Assembly (NCBI RefSeq): GCF_035582795.1
Contig: NC_134367.1
Location: 121,918,562 to 121,982,561 of the forward strand
Origin: Mycteria americana
Taxonomy: Eukaryota > Chordata > Aves > Ciconiiformes > Ciconiidae
Length of the DNA stretch: 64,000 nucleotides
Direction of reading: 5' to 3'
Shown here: positions 1 to 30,100 of the stretch, piece after piece
Layout: each line of letters starts with the position of its first letter
How positions within the stretch are numbered: the stretch's first letter is position 1
Program-made: the position numbers and the translations under genes
The notes under the pieces: model-generated
Databases searched by the model: none
What the model saw: the letters and a program-made list of their open reading frames with translations, nothing else
What the model was told of the DNA's origin: nothing

Positions 1-3000
1 CTCCAGCCACCAGCTAACACAGCTCACCTATAGCTTGTTGGAAAGCGGTTGAAACAGCAGGATCAAGTGTTTTGCAAGAATCTATTGATTTGTTAACACT
101 TTTGATGGGCAATTGTCAAGACTGCATGTTTCAGTAAGGTCAGAGTTTTGTTTTAGCTCTGATTTATATTTCCTGATTCAACAAAATTAAACAGTTTCAC
201 AGGAACCTATTGATCCTGTCAAAATTTCCAACAGCGGGTGATCCTGCCATTTCATTTCAGTGAGGCCAATGTTTTGTAATTTTATACAAAAGACTTAAGT
301 AGAAAATCTCACTCATCAAAACGGAACATTTCAACAAAATACTTTACAGTATTTTTTTAGTGTAAAAAAGGGTCTGGAACAGGCTTTCTTTGCCCAATTT
401 TGGGATGAAAACGTGTTTTGAAACTGTGGAATTGGCTTTGGGAAGTGAATTCTGTTTTTAATCCAGCTCTAGCTGTAACAGTCCGGGGAGGGAAGGAGGT
501 AGTAGCATCATCCGCTTTTTATAGGAAGGGTACGCAGAGGTCTGGGTGTCTGCCCCAAGCAGTAAGGTCGGGGTTTCTCAGGCCGCCAGGCAAGTCTGCA
601 AAAGCAGTTTAAATTTTATTGCTCCTCACCACCCTTTCTGTCTCTCTGCCAGAGGTTATGAGCTGTGCTGACAAAGAGAGTACCCATGGCACCGTCAGCA
701 AGCCTGTGCATTGCCTCCGAGCGCCTTTGGAGCTGGAGGGAAGGCAGGTATGAGCTTGAGCGCAGGGAGGAGCATTGGTCACATTTTGCTGGCTGGACTG
801 TAGAGCAGATGGCCAGGGTGGACCATGGGGTCCAGAGCACTCACGCAGTGACCCTTGCTCGGGCACTAGTCGCTCCAGTAGCACTTGTTTCTTATAGCCT
901 TGGTCTTCCTGGTGAATGACTCAAAAGCAGCAACTGTGAAGGCTGTCTCTGAAATCCCAGTGTGGAAAGAGAGCAAAACTTGACTGTTAGGAGAGGAAGG
1001 GGAGATGCCACCTTTGTAGTGATAAATAGAGTAAGAAGTGGTTGGGGAACAGCTGCAGTTGCACTAGCGGCGGGTCCCCGAAATAGGCTAACCACTGGGT
1101 TTCGTAGCTGGATAGCTAGCTCTTAGCTCTGGGGTACCCTCAGAAAAAAGGGAAGTAGTAAATGTTTCTGTCCACCTTTGCTTGTGCCATTTTCTGAGCC
1201 TGGATCCTCTCTTGAAGTATAGGGATTGCTGACTGATTTTTGTAGGAAGAACTCAACATTTTCATTCATATGCCTGCACTGTCTGGTGGGGTTTTTTTAG
1301 GAAGCCTCTGAACATTTCTGCTCCTTTCTTTTGTTCTTTATATTCATTGCATTTTACTACTGAATCCCCCCAGTTATGTTTTATTTTCCGAGCAACAAAG
1401 ATGCAGACTAGACTATTAAGGCAAAAAAGTATCAAATATCTGCTCTAAGTAAATGCATTTTCAAGTTTCTCTGTGTTAAAGCAAATGCACACACTCACAA
1501 ATACATATATGTCCAGGGGATGTATTGTGCATCCACATACATATCAAAAAGCAGACGAGAAAAATTGTTGGGTGTTATTGAATGAAAATCTTGGGACAGA
1601 AAGAAAAATAAAAGTACTGGAGCAGTCCAAACTGGGCTGTGGCAAGTTGCCACAAATGGCAATAAAGTTGTCATCAGTGGACTCCTACCACTGAAAACAC
1701 TTCATTGAAAAACAGGAGATAACACAGAGTATTTTTTCTAGGCTTCCTGTCAAAAAGATATTTTCCAACAGCAAGGTTTTTGGCCTCAGAAGTGGAACCT
1801 TTTTGTAAGAAGCAATGCAAGAGGAATGCGTAGTATTTTAGGGTTTCGTTCTGCTTGTCTGGATTTCCCTTCATGCTTTTGCTGCCAGAGCAAAGTTGTT
1901 TGTAGAGCTCTAGCAAAAGGATCATTTAGAAACAGTTGTTAATAATAATCCCTTACACATGCAATGAAGGAGTTCCTGTGCCATCCTTATCCTGCTGGTG
2001 GAAAGATACAGGGTAAGGAAGAGAATAATTTGCCTGTAATATCAAAATTGAGAAGGATGGGAGCTACAGCCCCTTTTTGCTCCCTTTACAGCTCCAGGTT
2101 TCCTTAGTCACCTGGGATTCCCAGCAGCAGATGCTGCAGCTAGGCTAAGATTTCTATTACAGCAAAAATATGGTGGGACGTTCCTGCTGAATTTGGTTAG
2201 AGGAGTAATGGTCCCTTCCTGCCTGGTGGGAGCAGCTCCTCCCTGGGGAAAAGGAAAAAGCTGCATTTATCTGGCTGTGCATGGGGAGATGGTGTGATGA
2301 GTACAGTATTCAAGCAGAAAGTACTCAGACCCTGAAACTCCCTCCCTTGGTGCTGCTGCTTTCTGGTTCCTATTTTAAGAGGATCCGAGACGGGTGCTTT
2401 CTCACATTGTGTGTTGTGCAGGTAGGTGGAGGTTTCCTGGCTCAGCCCAGCTGCCGCTCCAGCCCCAGGACACAGCTGTCACCCTTGACAGCTATCTGAT
2501 GGATTTCTGATAATTTGGGGGGGGGGGGACGACGACTGTCTGCACGACTTGCAACAGGCAGAGAGACACTTTCCTGCCTTGTGCTTGGCGAGGGGAGAAA
2601 AGTCTCTCCGTACCACCTACTTCGCCTTTATGCCACAAAGGCAGTTGGGTCCGTGCGTGGGTAATCCATCCCTCTCTGTGGAGTGAGGTCCCGGCAGCAG
2701 TGGAGCACCTGGGGTGCATGCAGCACATCTGTCCCCTCGCTGTAATGCCATGCATCGCTGGCTCATCTCATTCTCGCCACATAGAGCAAGTTTTGTCTCT
2801 CTGCATCACAGGGCCAAGGCTGCCTGATCCCAGACCCCTGTGCCGGGCTCCTTATCACCCAAACTCAGGGCTTCCTCAGCGGTGTGCTCTTGCGATAGCG
2901 GACATCTGCTTTGAAAAAGCAACCATGTTCTCTAGCATGGGGCATAGCAGTGGCAGCGGTGGGGCCATTAGAAACAGCAGCAATAGTCAGCAACCTGGTG

Positions 3001-6000
3001 ATATAACCGTGGTGAATTTCTTTAAACTCCATGTTCACATCTGGTATGGGCTTTCAAACCAAAAAAACCTTCTCAAGATTTGGTCTGTTCAGAAAAACTG
3101 ACTGGCAGACACCCACATTTAATTTGCATGCCCAATTACCCAGCTCATCAGCTTTCCTGTTTGCTGGTTCACCTGGACAGGAGGGATGTTTGCGCTTCCC
3201 CATGCGACTCTTCCACTTGGGCTTGGGGACACGGCAAAAGTTGGCTCGCAGGGACAGAGCTGGGTCTGGATTTCTGCGGTGGGTGAACTTTGCCTTGCCG
3301 CGGATGGTGAGCTAAGCCTGCAGACACAAGCACATGACGAGCCCAGGCAGGTCACCAGCCAGCTTTTGGCTCTCCCTGGAGCACGCGGCATCCCTGCCCC
3401 TTTTTTTAGGCACTGGTGTGGTGTTCTTGCACAAATCCATCTTAAGGTAAAAACCTGTGGTCTGACCCACCCGTAATTAAAGCTTAATTTAATTTGCACG
3501 CTGACTGATCTTAGGTGAGTGATGAGTGTAGACTGTGCAGAACTCGTGCCTCTAAGATAAGCCATTTATTTCTTGATTGCTTTTTATGGCCCAACATGTT
3601 TTGTTCTTGAACATCAGGATTTGAAACAAAGAGGGGGGAAAACATTTTTTTACATGTTGCTGTGACTTTGCGGCCAGGTGTACTTCAAAGTTGGATTGAA
3701 CAAAACACACAGCTCCTTCTGAACTGCTGAATGGAGATCCAAATTTTTTTACTTGGTAGATTGTCAAAAATGCTCGTTGCTGTCCTCAGAGTCGAGTCCT
3801 GCGACCAGTGCTCCAGGGATAAAGAAGGGTGACTGCTGTATGCTCGTATTTGAATAGCTTTAGTGCTATTCACACTTGAAGCAAGAACCTGCCCTTTGCC
3901 TTGCAGTAGCAGGGCTGCTGGCATCACTCAAGAATGTGCTTTAAGTATATGCTTGGAGTTAAGTTAGTATTTAATTACTGAGGCCCATGCCTGACATACT
4001 GTGTAAATTATGGAGGGCTTGGTTTCTCGGCCACATTTAAACATTAGAGAACCATATTGTTTAGGCTTTAGGATTGCTTCCTTTGGCTTCGTTTCATCAG
4101 GATGGAAAAGCTGGTTTTAAAAAAAAAAAAAAGTAATTTGATTTCTGGTTGGTTTTCAGTCTTTTTTCATCTCTTTGCTTCTTCAAAATCCAGGCAATTG
4201 TTTTTTTAAAAAAGTAATCATCCTGCTATGAAAAGTTGAAAAGAAATATCCTTATTTTCCCAACAGCATGCTTTCTTGGTTTTGGTTAAAACTGTGCACT
4301 GAGCTGGGCCCATTTGTATGTGTGATGTTTTACTCCTGATAAAAGTGAGTCTGCTCTTGCTTTACATGAGGCTTTTGTCCACCAGGGAGTTCCAGCTGTG
4401 CAAGAATTGATGCACGTTAGCTGTGCAATTGATCTTATTTGACCAATCCTTAAGCATCTTTGCAGAGTTAGAGCTCGCTCTCCTACTTTCAGACAGACAG
4501 CTGTATTGTCAAATTTTAAGGAGAAAAAGTTGCCGTTTCTTTCATGCTCAGTGGAACGTAGACTCCAGAAGCCAAATTATTCTTACAGCGATTTGGCTTT
4601 TGCAGCTGCCTCCTAATACACTTCTAACACAACAGAGAGAGAGGCTGAGGTAGTTCACAGCAGCCACTTGTTTGATGAAGGTCTATGAACTTTACATTGC
4701 TGTCAAGGCTGTGGGAAAACCCTCACTGTGTGGCAGGATGACGGAGCTATGCAATGGAAACGACCAAAGTCCTTATCTGTGCTATATCTTAATCTCCTTC
4801 TTGTTTTCAAAGATTTGACTCTGCTGCTCAGTTTCTTGCTGTGGTTTGGATTTGTGCTTTCCATGTCATTCGTGGAATGATCACAACTGAAAGCCTGGTT
4901 TAAAAACGTGTTTGCCAGGCTAACTACAGCAAAAACTAGGGGGAGTTTAGCAGGGCACAGCCTGGAGGTAGCTGCAGCTTCCTCGGAGCAGCGCAAGGAG
5001 CAAAGGATGGGGAGCAGCTACCCAGATATTTTTTGTCACAGTTAACTGGCTCTGAGTAAGGTCTTTTGTTTCTTTACCGTAAGAGTTGCCATGCCTCCTT
5101 GATGCATTTGGCTGGCAGTGTTTTCAGTTCATACCCCTAGCCTTCCTGCCCTTGCCAGCTAGGGTCCCGTCATGACCCCAGAGATCAGCTTCTATTCTTA
5201 TTTTGCTTTCTGACACAGCAAAAAAGGCTGCCACTTGGCTAGGGGAACACATGCTCTTTGCTCACCGTAAGTGGAGAAAGGAAATGTAGCATTAAAAACA
5301 ACAGTGAAATACAACAAGAAGCAACTTTTTCCTTTACGTGGTCCAGTTAACCATTTTTCCTGTCCTTGTTGCTTCATAGATGCACATATACACTGGATGG
5401 CCAGTAGAAGTGTATGTCACTTTGCATGCTATCCTTGCTGCACAAACCTGATGCTCGATTTGCATTTCTGTATGAAGGCACTACCGAAATCAGATGTTGC
5501 AACTTTCCATATGAGTTGCCCCTACTTTCATCTGTGCTGTTTAACCACTTAAGCCCTTGCAGACAACTCTGGCCCGTGACATTATTCTGCTTTACCTCGG
5601 TGTTCAGGAAAGCTGACCTTGTTGCGTTGAAGGGTTAAGCCGTTCTCTGAAGTGGATTTTGCTGATTGGATTGTCCTTCATGTTGATGCTGTGAGCCAAG
5701 TGTAATCACATGAGTAATGTTAAAAATCTGCCTGACCCTGGAGGCCATAAGCTGTTGCTGCAGCTGGTGTGGCTAAGCCAGTTTCTGTAGCCACTGGCTG
5801 ATGGGTGTGTATAACTAGCGTCGTGTCTGATTGCCTCTGGTCTCCCTACCCAAATGGTTAGGTGTGGCAGGACCTCTTTATGTGAGCAAAAGAAGATGGC
5901 ATTCACACCTCTGGAGAGGTAGTGAGACATCTGCTCCATGCTGCCAGAGTATCTTCTGTAGTACATACCTCGCTAATGCCAATATGCTTGCCTTTGCAAA

Positions 6001-6092
6001 AGAAATTCAGTTTCTGAGAGTAGAACACCTTGGTGCGTTTGTTTTAGAAGTTCTACAAGAAATATTTCATTTTTTTTGTTTGTATTTTACAG
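1..6092 (+). other. SLC1A4: SLC1A4 intron 1 (3' part)
   Basis: No exon, RNA gene or recognisable transposon was seen here. The region is assigned to intron 1 because the first visible exon (6093) begins in mid-codon and corresponds to exon 2 of the family gene. It holds a 12-bp poly-G tract at 2517-2528 and an A14 tract at 4119-4132. The short ORFs present have no homology I recognise and overlap on both strands, as expected by chance. Confidence 0.75.
2517..2528. repeat. Poly-G tract, 12 bp
   Basis: Uninterrupted run of 12 G followed by acgacgac, in SLC1A4 intron 1. The exact length may be affected by sequencing error. Confidence 0.85.
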
Positions 6093-23360
<17,268 letters not shown>

Positions 23361-23490
23361 ACTAGAGGCCGTTCATCAACACACGTCCTAGAGGTGGACC
23401 AGGGACTTGTTAACGCACCTAGACATTTGCAGTGCTAACAAGGGCTGGATCGCTCTTGAAAGTTCTCGGTTCCAGTCTGTTTTGAAATAC

Positions 23491-23550
23491 GCTGGCCTGG
23501 GGAAGGGGAGGGAGGTGGGGTGGGCAGAGAAGGAGTCTTGGGAAAGAACA
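23491..23550 (+). repeat. Copy B of a diverged local repeat (SLC1A4 3' UTR)
   Basis: Second copy of the 19-mer shared with 22798, in the same orientation, 693 bp downstream and just past the SLC1A4 stop codon. The two copies flank exon 8. They could be an old tandem duplication or two fragments of one interspersed repeat; I cannot name a family. Confidence 0.55.
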
Positions 23551-23580
23551 CTTGCTTTATAATAGTATTTTGATGATTCA

Positions 23581-23633
23581 TATGTATACATGTATATGTG
23601 TTGCGTGTGCGCACACACATACATGTATGTGAA
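23581..23633. repeat. Alternating TG/CA imperfect palindrome (Z-DNA/hairpin-prone)
   Basis: A run of alternating purine-pyrimidine centred on the perfect 12-bp palindrome gtgtgcgcacac (23605-23616), flanked on both sides by tacatgta-type arms. It could form a Z-DNA segment or cruciform in DNA and a stem-loop in the SLC1A4 3' UTR. Confidence 0.8.
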
Positions 23634-25575
23634 AACAATGCCATTGAGACTTCTGGTTTAACAAGACTTCTGTTAGTAAAGGCTCATATGGGTTGGAGAT
23701 GGGGAAGTAGACAAACCCAGTATGTACTTATTGTAGGGAAAAATTAGTAAGCTTATTGTGCTGCTGTTTGAATGGAGATGCAGCCTAGAAACTCCAGAGT
23801 GGGTGAAAATATTGCTTAAATTTAGTTGCTGGCCTGGAAACACTTACTGACCATTACAGACACGATATGAAGCAAGATTTTTCTCCCACTCCCCTTCCTC
23901 TCCTGTTCTCCAATCCCTTAAAAACGTCAAATATATCCTGAAAACTAGCTTTTTCTTTTTTTTTGAATTTTTGTTTCATATCTGAATTAATAGCTTATAG
24001 CAATCCGACCCTTGTTCCATTCCCCCACTGCATTACAGCTCATAGCAGCTTTCCTGCCTTTTGGTGAGTAACTCTCAAACCTTGGGACCAAACATAGGAG
24101 ATCTTCGTGCAGATCAAGGACTGGTTTTCTCCTTTCTTCTAACCAAGCTCTTAAGGAAGAAATCCAGAGGGAACACAAATTTTGTTAAAGTAATCCCTCT
24201 GGGGCTGAAAAAAATGTAGAGTCTGTTCCAGCATAAATATGTCTGAAAGAGGCTTGCCTGTGACAACATCAAGAAATCAAGAAGTTAGTTCCCTTCATGA
24301 AAACACGCATGCACCGTTGCTAGCACACCATGTCCTGCTCATGTTTATTTAATGGGTCAGTCCAAACAAGTTAAGTCATATCCCTCTTCCAGCAAAATTG
24401 AACAGGGGAGGAAAAAATCTGAACACACATCATGTGGGAACTGACGACAGGCAAGTCTGAGTGTTGGCTTGAAAGGGGAAGAGGTGAGTTTATAACCCTG
24501 TGTAGTTCAGTGGTCTCTGTGTGTTGGGACAGCTGCATACCTGTTCCTGCTAGGAGTTTGGTCCTGCTATAAATGTCCTTCTGGCAGCAGCTTACATTTA
24601 GTAATTCTGGGTGGTGCTGGGCCAGGGTAATGCTTAGCAGCAGATGGTAACCTTTGCTTGAGGCTGAGCCAAATGCTTCTGGATTCTGACTCCACCTTTT
24701 TTCCTTTACAACATACTGCCTGAATTTGTACCCCAAACCTGAACAAAGTCCGGCAAACTCATTGCAAAGATCCTGTTGATTTATCTTGGCTTTTTGGACA
24801 GCAAATAGTTACAAAATTATGGCTGTGCATATGCCAAGATTTGCCTGGACTTGTGACACTTTCCCTTGGCTACTTTAGCAAGATGATTGCATATGGTCAA
24901 TCTCCACACTGTTAATTCAGCAATATATATTTACACTTAGCTTTGATATAAAGTAATGCTAAGTCTCCCTTTTTCTTTCTCCTCTCTTGCTTCAGAGGAA
25001 GCTATCTTGGAAATATATCCAGTTGCTGATGTTTATGTTCATGGCACTAGGAAGAGGCAGCTCCAATTTCATAGCAGCAGCAGCCTTCACTTGCAAATCA
25101 TCCTTCCTTGTAAAGGGACGCAATGAATTTTGCAAAAAGACGCTCAGAATGAGATGTGGCTACCTCTGAGGGAAAACACAGTGAGTGCGTCATTACTGGC
25201 TTTTTAATCGTGTGCAGCAGGGCTATGCAAACAATCGAAGTAAGAAACGATTAGTCAGCCCACTGCAAGTGGAGTTTCTTTTTAACCAGTTTGTTTATAA
25301 CCATGTCCACAAAATTTGGTCATTCCTTGGCTCATCTTCAAAATGGAAGGAGACAAACACAATTCTCTACGGACATCCTTTGCCCCAGTATTTATTATTT
25401 CATTTTTAGCAGATCAAGACCCACTGAAACTTTGCATTTCCTCCCATTAGAATCATCCCAACTCCTTTCAACTCAGGAAACGAAAAGTGCACTTTGTAGC
25501 TGACAATGAAAGTCAACAAATAAGAGGTGTTTTGAAAAATGTTGGAGGTTTGAAAAAATGGTTCTCAACAAAACC

Positions 25576-25595
25576 TTTTTTTTTTTTTTTTTTTT
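25576..25595. repeat. Poly-T tract, 20 bp
   Basis: Uninterrupted T20 within the presumed SLC1A4 3' UTR. There is no obvious retroposon body beside it that would make it a reversed poly(A) tail. Confidence 0.85.
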
Positions 25596-27125
25596 AAACA
25601 AGTCTAACTATGTCTTTGAAAAAGCTGAATACACCGGAACCCCAAATACTTTGATTTTAAACCAGTATATGGATGTCTCAAGGAAGCTGAAAATCATGAC
25701 TGTTCCCTGTGGGCTGAGTACTGTAGTTGCATTTTATCCCCCATCAGACAATTACCCCCTCTGATGCTCTCCTTCACCATGACACATGCAGCTGGGATCA
25801 GGACATGAGCAGGCAGCACTGAAATGACAATTCCCATGAAGCATCACGACACTACTTTGGACTAGAACATTTCTCAATTTTTATTTTTTTCACCCCAAAA
25901 CTGTTGTTGCCCACAGGTAAAAGTACTCACCTGGTTAAGTCCAAAGGCTGGTCTTCCTTGCAGGCAGCACCTTGCCATTGTTGTATTGATCTTTCTTCCC
26001 TGTGGTGCCACAGCTTGAATGTGCCTTGTCCTTGTGGCAGCTGCCATAGGCTGTGGCACATTCTTTCTGACAGTAAACCCCAGGAAATGGTAAATTAAAG
26101 CCAATACCTCAGAGTCTTCTTAGTATTTTCCAATAGCAATGCAGAAACTCAAACTCTTTGCTGAAGAATGCCTCTCCCAGTCCCCACTAGTGGATTGCCA
26201 TGTTTTGCATCAATGTGAATGTCTAGTCCCATGTAAAGCTTGTTAGAGCAGTCAGATTTAAGGAGGTGAAATCATTCTCGTAGCAGGAATTTAACCAAGG
26301 AAATCTAACATTTCTTCTCCTGGAAACAGGTGCCATAGGGTTTATGTGAACCATGAGTATTCCGGTCTTAACCTGCCAGAAATCTGTAATCTTACAGAAG
26401 CTCTACTTTAGACTTACAAAGGTGCCAGTTCTTTTGTTGTTCATGCATAGCAAGAGGGATCCCAGAGTTTTACATGGAAGCAGGAATGCTGGGTAACTAC
26501 TGCTTGTCAGAACATCTTCTTGGTCTTTTATGTATCATCTGTGTCAGAAATTACCTTTCTTGTTTTTCCGTGATGTTCCCATTCCTCACGGTGGCCATGC
26601 CGCATCTTCTAGGACTGTCCACCTGGCTTCAGATTTTTTTTTCTTGAGGTACAAATGTAAAAGATCCAATATTACACTCTCTTGGACTGTAAAAAATTTG
26701 GCACATTCCAACAACTGCTCTTGTAACAACGTGAATCCTGATCAAAAGCCTGATGAGACGACTTGCCATTTGCTTCAAGTGGTCAAGGTCTTCAGGTAAG
26801 GCCACTGGGAGACAAATGAAAGGGCTGTTGAAGGATGTGCATTTTAGGTGGTGTCCTTGACCTGCAGTGCAATGTGTTACACTGAGAGCTTCCTATTTCA
26901 GGTCCCCGTGCAGCCTCACTTCAAGAGGCTATGAGCTGAGAAGGTGCTCAGCAGCAGTGCAGGTGCAGCTGGTAGTACCTGCTCTGCTCTTACCCGGGCA
27001 CACCATGAATCTGGTACTGGTGTGGTACTTAACTCCAATGTCTCTTGACCAGACATATGTTTATGTTCTCCCAACATGACTGTAAATTTGAAACCTTTAG
27101 TCAGTTGCTTTTTCTTTCAAGAGGA

Positions 27126-27131
27126 AATAAA
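27126..27131 (+). terminator. Candidate distal poly(A) signal AATAAA for SLC1A4
   Basis: Canonical AATAAA, the first in this orientation after the SLC1A4 stop, followed within 50 bp by a T-rich stretch (27145-27183) like a downstream element. It would give a 3' UTR of about 3.8 kb. The alternative is ATTAAA at 26094-26099. Confidence 0.4.
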
Positions 27132-30100
27132 TTTCATGTAGAAAACAGTATTTTTCTTTTTGGTTTTAGTCTTTTTTTTTTTTGGAAGGTACAAAGCTTC
27201 TCCTTAGGAAAGCAGGCTACAGACAGCTCATGTCCTACCCTCTAGTACAGCTTTTTGGGAGAAAGATGGGAATATGGAAGAGTCTGCAAGCCTTTGGCTT
27301 ATGCAGTCCCATTTTGTCTCTGATGCCATTTATTCTTCCAATTTTACCTTCTCTTTTTCAGTGAATTTTCTTTGACTGTTTTGGACCATCTTTTATTTCT
27401 CCTTCTCCAGGATTGGCTTTGCACTCCATGCTTTATCTGTCACTGCCTGATCTCATCCTGGAATGCCCTATGCTGTTTTTATGTATCGGTGACTCAGCTA
27501 TAAATGGGAGAGTGGACAAAGTTTCGAGGGCTCCAGCTGGTCCTTGGGAAAGTAGTTTGCATTCTGCCTTGCTCCTGTCCTTAACTCACCAGAGGTTTGT
27601 GAGACTTAGTATTTTAAAGAGTTGCTCTGAGAGTGCGGAGCAGTATCTGTCTCTCATCCTGAGAAAGGTGCTTGTTCTGTGCTGTGAGATGTGGTTATGG
27701 ATGCCTGAAAAGCTGTAATGAGCGATGGAGGGTGCCAGCATTTGGCTGCTATTAGGATATTTTGAGTAAAGACTCATTATTCCCAGGAACTGAGCTTTAG
27801 CTGAGTCTTGGCTGGTGTGTTGGTAATTGCACTACAAGATTCGGTAATTGCAAAGGACTTTAAACCCTTCTGGGGATGGCTTTTGCAATCAGGATGGCTT
27901 TTGTGTTGAAAACAGACTAGGGCAAACCCAGGGCTTCCCCTGCAGGGATGTGACAAACAGGACTGTGTCCTTCGGACATAACAGAAATGTGGAGCCAGCC
28001 AAAGTACCAAATCAGTTAGTGAAACAACCTCTGCTTTGTCTTTTCTGGGCAGCCCCGTTACTGCCTGAAGAGGCAATGCCCTGAGCTGGAGGTGGCGAGA
28101 GGTTGGGGGAACAGTATGAGGGGCAGGAAGGTTTCATATGTGCTTGCTCTGTTCCTGTACTCTTCCCTGGGCATTTGCTGCGGCCAGTGCCAGAGATGGA
28201 CATGACCCAGTGTCACCACTTAGGCTCATTCTCCTGTGGTTCCTCCATGTTTTACAGCAGCGATAATGAAAACTGAGGCGTTTAGACAGTTCCACTTTCA
28301 GTCAAGTCAAAGGCCCTAGTATCTTTGTGACTGACCACCCTGCCATATGTTGTAGGTTATGTCCTCGAGCTTGCAGAAGGTACAAACCCACCACCTCTTT
28401 CTGCAAAGATTTTCAGTGTTGGTCAACAATCCAAGCTGAATCTTCACTCTGGTCCTCTGCTAGCACAGCACATTTCCGCAGCCACTGGAAAGCATCCTCC
28501 TGTTGGAAATCATCTTTTTTTTCCCCTGACCCTCCCACAGGCAATGAGCAATGGGCTTCAGGTAGAAAGTCAAAGGACCGAAAGACAAACTCTCACCAAA
28601 GGAAAAATGTCACATCTTCATTGATTTTTAGCTGGTCCATGGCAGTTCATAATCACTCGCAGACCTGCCTGTAATGACTGATCCTGTGACTGATGAACAG
28701 CACAGAATTAGGCAGGCCACATAGATCCTCTGCCTGTGCTTCTTTTTCTGTAAATTAAGTTTACAGATACTTACCTGTCTCTCACAAGCAATAGTGTGGA
28801 TAGTAAGTCGCAGTGTTGGGAAAGCACTCTTAAAACACAGGCCACTAAATCTTAAAAAATAATAAACTTTTCAAAAATCTGAAAGGAATCAAATAATTAA
28901 AGTATGCATCATGAAATCAGAGTTGCATTGAGCTAGAGTATGAATGACTGTGACAGAAAGGAGATCCAACGTATGGATTTGCTGGACTAACTCAGGGAAA
29001 ACGGGGGAGCTAGTGTCAGTGAGTTGCATTTCAAAAAGCGGATGTGATTTAGTCAAGGGGGGCACAGTGCCCTGTTATATCTGCCTCCTTCCATCTCCAC
29101 CTGGGATGCCATGAAAGCTTAGGTTCAGGTAAAATAACAGACCTCACCATGGATTCAACATCTAAATTAGGAGCCTTGACAGCTTCATTTCTGTCTAGTT
29201 TCAATGGAAGAAAGAGCTTTTCAACTAAAAAAACCCAAGATGTCTTGGCGGTATGGGCGAAAAGATGGGAGAAAAAGAAGGAAGAGCTGGAGGGTTGCAG
29301 GGGGAGCATCACCGAGGACAGTGTAAGCAAGTGGATAAAGAAACTAAAACAATGAAGGAAGCATCTTTTCTTGGTGTTTTGATACAGATAGCATCAAAAA
29401 GACTGCAGGCATTTGTCCAGCATGTAGCAGAGACAATGCAAACCCCTGCCCGCTGACTGGCCAGGATTTGCGGGGAGAGGCAGACGCCAAGTGCTGATGT
29501 TTCTGAAGCACATCGTCGCTGTGCAACAACGAAGCATGCAGCACGCCAGCGTGGGGCTCTGATAAGCTGCTGCTGGCTGCTAGCCATGACCACAAAGAAA
29601 TAACGGTACAGTTCTGGATCAGAGATTGACCCACATTCCCCCTTGCAGGATAGCTGGGACAAATGCTCCTCAGATAAATGCATGGTAGCCATTATTCTCT
29701 GAGGACAAAGAAGACCTTGTTATCTATGCGAGTATATTGATGAAAGCCATGTTCACTTGCTGTTTCAGTTTCAGGAAGGAGCAAAAAGGGTATGAGAAAT
29801 GATCTGAAACTTTTTCCAGACATTGCGCAACACGTTGAGACAGTTGCCACTGATATTTTAAGTCTGACGAGAAGTGATCAAGAGCCTTATTTGGCTCCCA
29901 TAGCTCTCTGTCCTCACATGTGAGCTCCGGCTTGGGAAGTTACTGTTAACACGCTATTCATTCTCTGCATGGGGTCTTTACAGACTTTTATGACCAGCAG
30001 GCACCATTTCACAGCTGCAGAAGCGAATGCACGAAGAAAAAGGTGAAAGAACGCTTTCTCGAGTCACGCAAAGAATCATCAAGCAGGCTAGGAGCAGACC

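Larger units (their letters stand above)
23361..26115 (+). other. SLC1A4: SLC1A4 3' UTR (end uncertain)
   Basis: Non-coding sequence after the TGA stop. No canonical AATAAA occurs soon after the stop. Candidate signals are TATAAA at 24947-24952, ATTAAA at 26094-26099 followed by T-rich sequence, and AATAAA at 27126-27131 followed by a strongly T-rich stretch. The 26094 site would give a UTR of about 2.75 kb. The UTR contains an imperfect palindrome of alternating purine-pyrimidine at 23581-23633 and a strong acceptor-like motif at 24962-24995. The 3' boundary is inferred, not shown. Confidence 0.45.

Noticed and set aside
25576-25595. T20 as the reversed poly(A) tail of a processed pseudogene
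   Set aside because: No retrocopy-like sequence or target-site duplication could be recognised beside it.
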